NCBI GenBank assembly: GCA_028284955.1
Contig: JANQQS010000101.1
Span: 1-48,511, forward strand
DNA length: 48,511 nt
Direction: 5' to 3'
From: Myxococcota bacterium
GTDB taxonomy: Bacteria; Myxococcota_A; Polyangia; Polyangiales; Houyiibacteriaceae
The notes below the pieces were generated by a model. It did not search any database and had not been told where the DNA came from. It saw nothing but the letters and a program-made list of their open reading frames with translations. Made by a program: the position numbers and the translations under genes. This document shows, piece after piece, positions 42,416 to 48,511 of the stretch (the stretch's first letter is position 1; each line of letters opens with the position of its first letter).

Positions 42416-42700
42416 TCAGCACCTCCTGCAGACGCGCGCTTCGTTTTGCCTCGCGTCTGAGCGTCTCGCAATGGCAAATGGCCGTCTTGAAAGAGCAGTG
42501 GTTCGACGCCGTCGCGAGCTCGTCCGATTTTCTGTCGCAGCTGTCTAAAAAACAGACGCGGACGAACGACCGTGGTGTCACCCGCTGTCCCAAAAACAAC
42601 CAGAAACTGCGCTTTTCCTTCGATGCGCGCGCTGGCTCGACCCTCGGCACGGCGGTTGCTGAAGAGCTCGCCGTCAGGTCACCACAGGAGGGAAACGACC
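42416..42700. other. Divergent intergenic region before the S1 protease
   Basis: 285 bases between the beta-helix lipoprotein (minus) and the S1 protease (plus). It should contain both promoters; nothing else is evident. Confidence 0.4.
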
Positions 42701-43621
42701 ATGAACAGAAAGAGCAGACAGATCGTTTGGTTCGTTGCAGGCGCGCTTGGACTATCGGCTTGTGTTGCCGATACAACAGAACCTGAAATAGGCCAGAACA
42801 CGCAGGAGATTCGCAACGGCGACCGCGTTACCCGCACCGACCCGGGGGCCAACATTGCGATCGGGCTTCGTTGGCCGTCGAGCGACAATTCCAATCGGCC
42901 ATTTTGCTCGGGCGTGATGATCAACAATCAGTGGGTTGCGACGGCTGCCCACTGCGTTGACGACGAGGTTCAACAGGGGCATCGACTCGAGATCGTCGCG
43001 GCCGATGAACACGGCGCGACTCAGCCGATCTATCGCGGCCGAGTTGCGTCGGTATACGTCCATCAGCGATGGTCGCGAGGATTGCAGCTGTCTCGCCGAA
43101 AAGCGGCAAACGATTTTGCGATGGTCGAACTTGAGGGTCGCGCGCGCACATGTCCACTGGCAGGATTCTGCGATCGGCTCCCGCATCTCGGCCCCGTGAA
43201 CGCGGCCATCAAGATCAATGGCAATCGGCAGCCGGGCGCCTGGCGAGTGTTCGGGTACGGAAGGACGAATCGTCAAGACGGTGACGGCGTGCTTCGAGTC
43301 GATCCCAAGATGGACAATCGCGGGAGCCGAATGTTCAATGGCGGGCGATGGCTTAAGGGGCGATGGCGTCGGGGCGGCGCCCGACCCTGCGGAGGCGATT
43401 CGGGCGGTCCTTGGGTATTCGAGCAAGACGGTCTCCACATCGTGTCCGGGCTTCACCACGGCGGCCGTCACTGCACGCGGCGGCGCGGCAAGTCGTACGC
43501 CATGGGGTTCACCCGAGCGAAGGCGCAAATCGTCCACTGGCTAGTGGCTGCTACGGGGGGCCGGTGCGTTGAATTTCAGGCTGGTCGCCACGACTACTTG
43601 CGCTGTCAAAATACTCAGTAA
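42701..43621 (+). CDS. Trypsin-fold (S1) serine protease, lipoprotein
   Basis: 306 residues from the ATG at 42701, with AGGAGG upstream. Signal with lipobox LGLSAC (C21) and a pro-region. The catalytic triad is visible as H84 (TAAHC), D138 (DFAMVEL) and S234 (CGGDSGGPW). The residue six before the serine is R228, where trypsin has Asp189, so trypsin-type cleavage after Lys/Arg is unlikely. The mature part is Arg-rich. Likely exported for degrading prey or environmental protein; that role is inference. Confidence 0.9.
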   Translation: MNRKSRQIVWFVAGALGLSACVADTTEPEIGQNTQEIRNGDRVTRTDPGANIAIGLRWPSSDNSNRPFCSGVMINNQWVATAAHCVDDEVQQGHRLEIVAADEHGATQPIYRGRVASVYVHQRWSRGLQLSRRKAANDFAMVELEGRARTCPLAGFCDRLPHLGPVNAAIKINGNRQPGAWRVFGYGRTNRQDGDGVLRVDPKMDNRGSRMFNGGRWLKGRWRRGGARPCGGDSGGPWVFEQDGLHIVSGLHHGGRHCTRRRGKSYAMGFTRAKAQIVHWLVAATGGRCVEFQAGRHDYLRCQNTQ

Positions 43622-43639
43622 GCATCGTTTGTAGCCGTC

Positions 43640-45637
43640 ATGCCCAAACTCACGCTCCAAAATCGAAATACCGAGCAAGTGTTCGTGGTGTTCCCTGGAG
43701 CCACGCTGGGGCGAGATCCCGATTGCACCATCGTCATTGATGGCTCGCAAGCGTCTCGGGTTCACGCCCGCATCGTGCAGCGGGAGCATGGCTGGGCCAT
43801 TTGCGATTTAGGAAGCCGCAACGGCACCTGGGTGAACGGCGTTCAGGTTCATGAAGCAGCGCTCACGCCGGGCGCCGTTATCGCCGTGGGCGGCTGCGAA
43901 CTCGCGCTCGTGGATGCCGCGTCGAATATGGACCGCGACCCGCGCGCCGTCGGCGGCCCAACCTCCCAAGATTTATCTTCCCAAGATTCACCTTCCCAGG
44001 ATCCATCTTCTCAGAACGTTCGGATTCCGGAAGGTGAGGAGCGATGCTCTCTTGAGGAGCATCGACACGCGGAAACCGAGTGGCCGCATCGCGCGCCAAG
44101 TCTTCCGATCGTCTCGCGTTTCGAAGCACTGTATCGCGGCGCAGTCATCGCAGGGCGCGCAGAGTCGCCGGACGACGTTCTTCAGGGTTTGGCCGAGATT
44201 GTTCAGGAGCTGTTTTCGTCCGAACTTCAGACAATCTGGTGGAACCAGGACGCTCCACGCGGCAAGGGTGAATCAGGCGCCGAGTTGAGCATTCGATACA
44301 CCTATCCCCCAAACGAATCTCATGCGCACGGCCCACGCTCATCGAAAAACCGCGCTTACGATACGCGCGACCTCGCCCAGCGAGCGTTCGAAGAAAAGGC
44401 AGCGTTGATGGAATATGCGGACGGCGGAACGCAATTGGCATCCGCGCTGCGCGTTCCACAAAAGCGCTACGGAGCGATCGTGATCCGCATTGCCGCGGAG
44501 CACGCGAATGGGCTGAGCAAAGAAGACCTTGAGCTCTTTGTTGCCTGCGTGAACCAGGCTGCGCTCGGTGTCGACGCCGTATCTCGGCGCCGGCGATTGC
44601 AACAGGAGAACCAGAACCTTCGTTCGCGTCTGTCCGGCAAGAACAAGATCGTGGGTGATTCGCGGGCCATTCAGCACGCTCGGGAGCTGATTCGTCGCGC
44701 CGCGACGACGTCCAGCACGGTGCTCATTCAGGGGGAAAGCGGAACCGGAAAAGAACTCGTCGCGGAAGCGATTCATCGAGCCGGCCCCCGCGCCGACGGA
44801 CCGTTTGTGGCGGTAAACTGCGGCTCGCTTACCTCGACGCTCGTCCAGAGCGAGCTCTTCGGTCACGAAAAAGGAGCATTCACTGGCGCGCAACAGCGCC
44901 ATGTCGGCTATTTCGAACGCGCACAGGGCGGAACGCTTTTTTTGGACGAAATCGCCGAGCTCCCGCTCGACGCCCAGGTTCGTTTGCTCCGCGTGCTCGA
45001 AACCTGGAGTGTGACGCGAGTCGGCGGGGTTCATGATATCCGGCTCGACGTTCGACTGGTGGCCGCGACCCATCGAAACCTTGCCCAGATGGTGAAAGAA
45101 GGCTCCTTCCGCGAAGATCTCTATTACCGCGTTCAAGTTCTCGTCATCGAGACGCCGCCTCTGCGCGAACGCCCTGAAGATCTGCCCGCGCTATGCGAGC
45201 ACTTGCTCGAATCGATCGGCCGCAAAATTACGGGTCCAACGCCATCGATATCGAGCGCCGCAATCGACACCCTGGCGTGCTATTCCTTTCCAGGAAACAT
45301 TCGCGAACTGCGCAATATCCTGGAGCGCGCCACGATTTTGGGGTCGGGCGGGGTCATTCAGCCAAGCGATCTGACTGGGCTACGGTCAGGTACGGACCTG
45401 AGTCCAAACGCGGCGCTGGGATCAACCCCTGCGCCAGGATCAAACGCCGAGCAGAAATCGACGCCCTCCGCCTCGCGCTCGCTTCGAGACGTAGAGCGTG
45501 AGCATATTCGAGGCGTGCTTGAATCGGTGGGTTGGAATAAAACCCGCGCCGCCGAAATCCTCGGCATCAAAAGGCAGACGGTTCACGAAAAAGTTCGCGT
45601 TTATGAGCTAGAGCCCCCGCGCCCCACCGACACATAA
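43640..45637 (+). CDS. FHA-domain sigma-54-dependent activator
   Basis: A 665-residue protein. FHA domain ([23 protein letters not shown]) at 1-95, a linker with 5-residue repeats (SQDL, SQDS, SQDP), a GAF-like region (about 165-315), AAA+ motor with Walker A GESGTGKE (near 366), HEKGAFTGA for sigma-54 contact and Walker [13 protein letters not shown], and a Fis-type helix-turn-helix ([22 protein letters not shown]). FHA domains bind phosphothreonine, so the Ser/Thr kinase at 46716 is a candidate partner. The 3' end overlaps the convergent TPR/PEGA gene by 71 bases. Confidence 0.95.
   Translation: MPKLTLQNRNTEQVFVVFPGATLGRDPDCTIVIDGSQASRVHARIVQREHGWAICDLGSRNGTWVNGVQVHEAALTPGAVIAVGGCELALVDAASNMDRDPRAVGGPTSQDLSSQDSPSQDPSSQNVRIPEGEERCSLEEHRHAETEWPHRAPSLPIVSRFEALYRGAVIAGRAESPDDVLQGLAEIVQELFSSELQTIWWNQDAPRGKGESGAELSIRYTYPPNESHAHGPRSSKNRAYDTRDLAQRAFEEKAALMEYADGGTQLASALRVPQKRYGAIVIRIAAEHANGLSKEDLELFVACVNQAALGVDAVSRRRRLQQENQNLRSRLSGKNKIVGDSRAIQHARELIRRAATTSSTVLIQGESGTGKELVAEAIHRAGPRADGPFVAVNCGSLTSTLVQSELFGHEKGAFTGAQQRHVGYFERAQGGTLFLDEIAELPLDAQVRLLRVLETWSVTRVGGVHDIRLDVRLVAATHRNLAQMVKEGSFREDLYYRVQVLVIETPPLRERPEDLPALCEHLLESIGRKITGPTPSISSAAIDTLACYSFPGNIRELRNILERATILGSGGVIQPSDLTGLRSGTDLSPNAALGSTPAPGSNAEQKSTPSASRSLRDVEREHIRGVLESVGWNKTRAAEILGIKRQTVHEKVRVYELEPPRPTDT
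43964..44008. repeat. 15-bp tandem repeat (three units)
   Basis: TCCCAAGATTTATCT, TCCCAAGATTCACCT and TCCCAGGATCCATCT in succession. In frame in the FHA linker, giving SQD-type units. Confidence 0.85.
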
Positions 45638-46667
45638 GGCCCAGATCGGGGCTCGCGCCACATCGTGCTCGCGCGATTTCGTGGCGGGCGGTTCGCAAAC
45701 GTTTTGCGCGAATCAGAAGCGCGGCGCCAATCGCCGCCAGCACGCCCGTCGCGGCGGCGGTCGCGATGGCGTAGCGCTGAGCGCGGCGCCAGGTCGATGC
45801 TGTCCCGGGGCATTCTTCATCGCGAGATCGTCCCGGATCTTGCGCGCAGCGGTCGTCGTCGTTCCAGGTGCGAAGGTTTCGTTCACGGACGCCCCACGCA
45901 ACCGCCGAAGCAATCGCCGAGAGGCCCGCTCCCGCAAGCATCCACCATCCCGCGACGCGCAATCGCGGCGAACGCGAGTCGCGTGGCTCGTCATTTCGAG
46001 GCGCGATTGCGGGTTTGGTTCGCTCGATAGGGAGAGTCTGCGCGTCGGTTTGCTCGAGAGCGCGGCCTGCCGCCGGCCCCTGGGGAGTCAACACAAACTC
46101 CTCTCGCGCTTGCGCTCCCGCCGCAATCGTCACCGTTCGAGTGATCGGAAAATAGCCTGTCGCCGATACGTTCACCACGATCGAGCCCGTCGACGCGCGC
46201 AAGGGTGCAAGTGGGGTTCGGCCGCGGTCGCGTCCATTGATCCGAACTGAAGCGCCAGGCACGTTGCAGACCAGCTCGAGCGACCCGATATGCTTCCGGA
46301 TGGCCTCCAGCGATCGTTCGAGCGGCTCGCGATGGCGTCGTATCCAGGGATCGGCTTCGGCGTGGAGCGCAGCCAGCAGCTCTTGCTCAGCCCGCACCCA
46401 GTGGCCCAGTGCTTGATGGGCGAGTGCGATTTGCGCTTGCGCGCGAGGGCTCTTGGAAAGCCTATAGGCGGCTTCGAACCGCTCCAGCGCCTCGGCGTCG
46501 CGCCCCTGCTGCCGAAACTCAAGCCCTTCGGCAATCAACGCCTCCGGCGAACCGCCAGACAGCACGGTGGTTGACTGCGCGAACGCTGACGACACCCACC
46601 AGCTCACGCCGCATAACGCGAGGACGGCGATCAGATAGTTTGATTGAAAGATCGAGAAGCGTTCCAT
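45567..46667 (-). CDS. TPR and PEGA-domain membrane protein
   Basis: A 366-residue protein. Signal peptide to AFA (about 31), TPR-like helices at 40-110 ([28 protein letters not shown]), a PEGA domain at about 130-195 ([28 protein letters not shown]), and hydrophobic helices at about 240-262 and 299-318. Its start is 48 bases after the kinase stop, so it is probably in the kinase operon. TPR/PEGA proteins next to Ser/Thr kinases are common in Myxococcota. The last 24 codons overlap the activator gene on the other strand. Confidence 0.85.
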   Translation of the reverse strand: MERFSIFQSNYLIAVLALCGVSWWVSSAFAQSTTVLSGGSPEALIAEGLEFRQQGRDAEALERFEAAYRLSKSPRAQAQIALAHQALGHWVRAEQELLAALHAEADPWIRRHREPLERSLEAIRKHIGSLELVCNVPGASVRINGRDRGRTPLAPLRASTGSIVVNVSATGYFPITRTVTIAAGAQAREEFVLTPQGPAAGRALEQTDAQTLPIERTKPAIAPRNDEPRDSRSPRLRVAGWWMLAGAGLSAIASAVAWGVRERNLRTWNDDDRCAQDPGRSRDEECPGTASTWRRAQRYAIATAAATGVLAAIGAALLIRAKRLRTARHEIARARCGASPDLGLMCRWGAGALAHKRELFREPSAF

Positions 46668-46715
46668 GGGCTGGTCAGGTGTATGGCGGTGACGTGTTGC
46701 GTCGACGGCGCAAGA

Positions 46716-48215
46716 TCAGTCGAGAATAATTAGCGCGTCGTTGGTTCCTCGGCGTTCGCTCGAGTCGCGTGGAGCAGGGTCTTTGGACGGCTGAACAGAA
46801 CCTCGCCGCTGGGGGCTTGCGGAACGTTCGTCAGTTTTTCGAGATGTTGCGTGCGCGCTATGCTCTTTTTTCGGCTTCTGCTTCGGTTTCGGTTCTCTTT
46901 CGAGCGACTGCGGGTCGGGGTTTCGCGAGCTGTGCTCTGTTGGGTCGGTGCCCGAGTTCGAGCCAAAGTTGCGAACTGGAGTTGCCGCGCGCGCTTGGGT
47001 GACCAGGGCCGATTCGGAGGGCTCGGCTTTGATGTTCTCGTCGGGTTCACCTTGAACGCCCAACCAATAGGTGAACGCTGTGCCTGCGATAGCGAGAATC
47101 GCCGCCGCTGCGATTAGGCCCCGCCGCGAAGCGCGGGGCGCCTTCCCGCGTTTGTCCGTATTGTCTAGCTTCTCCGAGTTGGCCGAGGCCGGGACCGGAA
47201 CCGAGCGCTTTTTCGCCCCGCCCGCGGTCGTTGCCGATTGCGTCTCGAGCAAATCAGGCACGTCCGACTCAAGCTCCACCGCAATATGAATGGGAAGCGA
47301 TGTTCCAAACTCGAAACGCTCAGCTCCGGCCGCTTGCGCTACCGCGCGAAAAAGTGCTCGTACGCTTGATGGTCGCCCGCTCGGATCTTTGTCGAGCGCG
47401 GTCCGCACCACATCGCTCACGCCAGCACCAACCTCGGGAACGACGCGAACTAGGGGCGTCGGCTCGTCGCGCAAAATCGCCGCGAGCACTTCCGCGCTGT
47501 CATCCGCATCAAACGGCACCGTCCCCGACAAGCACTGATACATCACCACCCCGAGCGACCACACATCGGAACGCGGGTCGATATCCGGGCACGCGCGCGC
47601 CTGCTCTGGTGACATATACCAAGGCGTACCGATCGCCCCGCCCGTCTGCTGCGAGGTTCGGTTGTCGGCGGTGGCCATGCCCCGCATGTATTTCGCGATC
47701 CCAAAATCGAGCAGCTTCGGCACCGTTTTTCCTGTGCGATTCACGCTCAGAAAAATATTCTCGGGTTTGATATCCCGATGGACGATGCCGCATTGGTGCA
47801 CGCTATGCACCGCATCCACAATCGGAGCGAGCACGGGCAGCATATGGGTCAGCGACAACGTGCGCTCTCGGTCGAGATATCGACTCAGCGGCTCGCCCTT
47901 GAGAAGCTCGAGCACGAGATAGACCTCGCCGCGGTCTTCTCCCATATCGAGCACCTCGGCGACATGGGGATGGTCGACCCGCGTGGCTGCGCGCGCTTCT
48001 CGCAAGAATCGCGACACCAGCTGCGGCGAATGCTCCGGCTGGGGCTTGAGCAACTTCACCGCGACCAGGCGCTGCGTCCACAAATGACGCCCGGCAAACA
48101 CCACGCCCATCCCGCCGCTGCCCAGCACGCGCTCGAGGCGATACTTCTCCGCGATTACGGACCCCAACCGCTGCTCTGGAATCTGCCACGCCAAAACGCA
48201 CCTAACGTGCCACAT
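46716..48215 (-). CDS. Hanks-type serine/threonine protein kinase
   Basis: About 499 residues from the ATG at 48215. Kinase domain with GSGGMGVVF (P-loop), VAVKLLK (K54), HRDIKPEN (D148), LDFGIAKY (D170) and GTPWYMSPEQ. A linker leads to one membrane helix (about 365-387), then an extracytoplasmic Pro/Ser/Arg-rich tail of about 112 residues without a PASTA domain. A TTG near 48194 is an alternative start with GGTG before it. The TPR/PEGA gene follows. Confidence 0.92.
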   Translation of the reverse strand: MWHVRCVLAWQIPEQRLGSVIAEKYRLERVLGSGGMGVVFAGRHLWTQRLVAVKLLKPQPEHSPQLVSRFLREARAATRVDHPHVAEVLDMGEDRGEVYLVLELLKGEPLSRYLDRERTLSLTHMLPVLAPIVDAVHSVHQCGIVHRDIKPENIFLSVNRTGKTVPKLLDFGIAKYMRGMATADNRTSQQTGGAIGTPWYMSPEQARACPDIDPRSDVWSLGVVMYQCLSGTVPFDADDSAEVLAAILRDEPTPLVRVVPEVGAGVSDVVRTALDKDPSGRPSSVRALFRAVAQAAGAERFEFGTSLPIHIAVELESDVPDLLETQSATTAGGAKKRSVPVPASANSEKLDNTDKRGKAPRASRRGLIAAAAILAIAGTAFTYWLGVQGEPDENIKAEPSESALVTQARAATPVRNFGSNSGTDPTEHSSRNPDPQSLEREPKPKQKPKKEHSAHATSRKTDERSASPQRRGSVQPSKDPAPRDSSERRGTNDALIILD

Positions 48216-48305
48216 CAGCCTGGGCACCGCCGCGAATTTTTGATCGCCAGAAGCAGCTAGAGCAGTAATCAAATGGCTGATTGCAACGCAAGGAGCATCC
48301 CATAG

Positions 48306-48321
48306 TCTAGACTAGTCTAGA
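48306..48321. promoter_or_regulatory. 16-bp perfect palindrome upstream of the kinase
   Basis: TCTAGACTAGTCTAGA reads the same on both strands and contains three CTAG tetramers, which are rare in GC-rich genomes. About 90 bases before the kinase start. Flanked by two imperfect direct repeats of about 27 bases that begin TAGAGCAG (48258 and 48322). Confidence 0.4.
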
Positions 48322-48344
48322 TAGAGCAGCGATCAGATGGGTTG

Positions 48345-48511
48345 ATGGTCGAACCAAGCGTCAAAAGCCGAGCCGGACCCGCTGAATCTGACGCGGACTC
48401 GGATACCGACGCAGACGCCGACGCCGATTCAGATACAGATGCCGACGCTGATTCAGATTCCGAATCTGCACCCGTGTCCGTATCAGATTCAGATTCTGCA
48501 TCCGCTCCTGA
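48345..48511 (+). CDS. Partial acidic repeat ORF, coding status uncertain
   Basis: Open from ATG at 48345 to the window edge with no stop. The translation begins MVEPSVKSRAGPAESDADSD and continues as Ser-Asp and Ala-Asp pairs. It could be the linker of an exported protein, but no signal peptide is visible at this start. It is equally consistent with a non-coding hexanucleotide tract like the one at 3742. Confidence 0.3.
   Translation, partial: MVEPSVKSRAGPAESDADSDTDADADADSDTDADADSDSESAPVSVSDSDSASAP

Noticed and set aside
1-48511. tRNA, rRNA, SRP RNA or tmRNA genes
   Set aside because: I looked for T-loop, SRP and tmRNA signatures by eye and saw none; a covariance search would be needed to exclude them fully.

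Overview
The window is GC-rich and gene-dense, and looks like the chromosome of a predatory or saprophytic Myxococcota bacterium (a myxobacterium-like deltaproteobacterium). Supporting signs are: about ten lipoproteins with lipobox cysteines; a DUF1552/DUF1592 pair; an FHA-domain sigma-54 activator beside a Ser/Thr kinase and a TPR/PEGA protein; a secreted trypsin-fold protease; parallel beta-helix proteins; and a SWIM-SNF2 helicase. Core genes (rimO, ychF, gltX, aspS, lnt, a PPi-dependent phosphofructokinase) show this is ordinary chromosome. No rRNA, tRNA, CRISPR array, IS transposase or phage module was seen. The genus is not determined.

Layout. 1-2.2 kb: a structured repeat, a winged-helix protein, and a fusion of a GHKL (Hsp90-type) ATPase with a C-terminal HExxH metallopeptidase. 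2.4-7.5 kb: a small zinc-ribbon membrane protein, several lipoproteins including an M23 peptidase, and a VapBC toxin-antitoxin pair beside a GATTGGGGACGG repeat cluster. 7.7-13 kb: rimO, a ParDE-type pair with a clear operator palindrome, an outer-membrane barrel candidate, and an operon of two sugar-transferase-like genes plus a Crp/Fnr regulator. 13-15.4 kb: a structured repeat, a possible non-coding transcript with a strong terminator, YceI-like and ychF. 15.5-21.5 kb: PhoB-like regulator and PhoR-like kinase separated by an opposite-strand metalloprotease lipoprotein, then pfp. 21.5-25 kb: Lnt fused to a lipoprotein-like domain, a CheY-like receiver, and a photoactive yellow protein homologue. 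25-28.2 kb: gltX and a cellulose/mannan-synthase-like glycosyltransferase. 28.2-35.4 kb: small exported protein, SWIM-SNF2 helicase, rhodanese lipoprotein and Tat-exported beta-helix protein, bracketed by repeat clusters. 35.4-42.4 kb: DUF1592/DUF1552, aspS and a beta-helix lipoprotein. 42.7-48.5 kb: S1 protease, FHA-sigma-54 activator, TPR/PEGA protein, Ser/Thr kinase and the start of an acidic repeat tract.

The most unusual signal is a family of dispersed multi-hairpin elements (called A and B here). Copies have different stem sequences that stay paired through compensatory changes, while a TACGA loop is kept. Where a neighbouring gene can be assigned, each element lies in sense orientation downstream of it, often within a few bases of the stop codon, and clusters sit at convergent gene junctions. 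I do not recognise this family. The next strongest observations are the Lnt-lipoprotein fusion, the GHKL-HExxH fusion and the photoactive yellow protein homologue, which keeps its chromophore-pocket residues.
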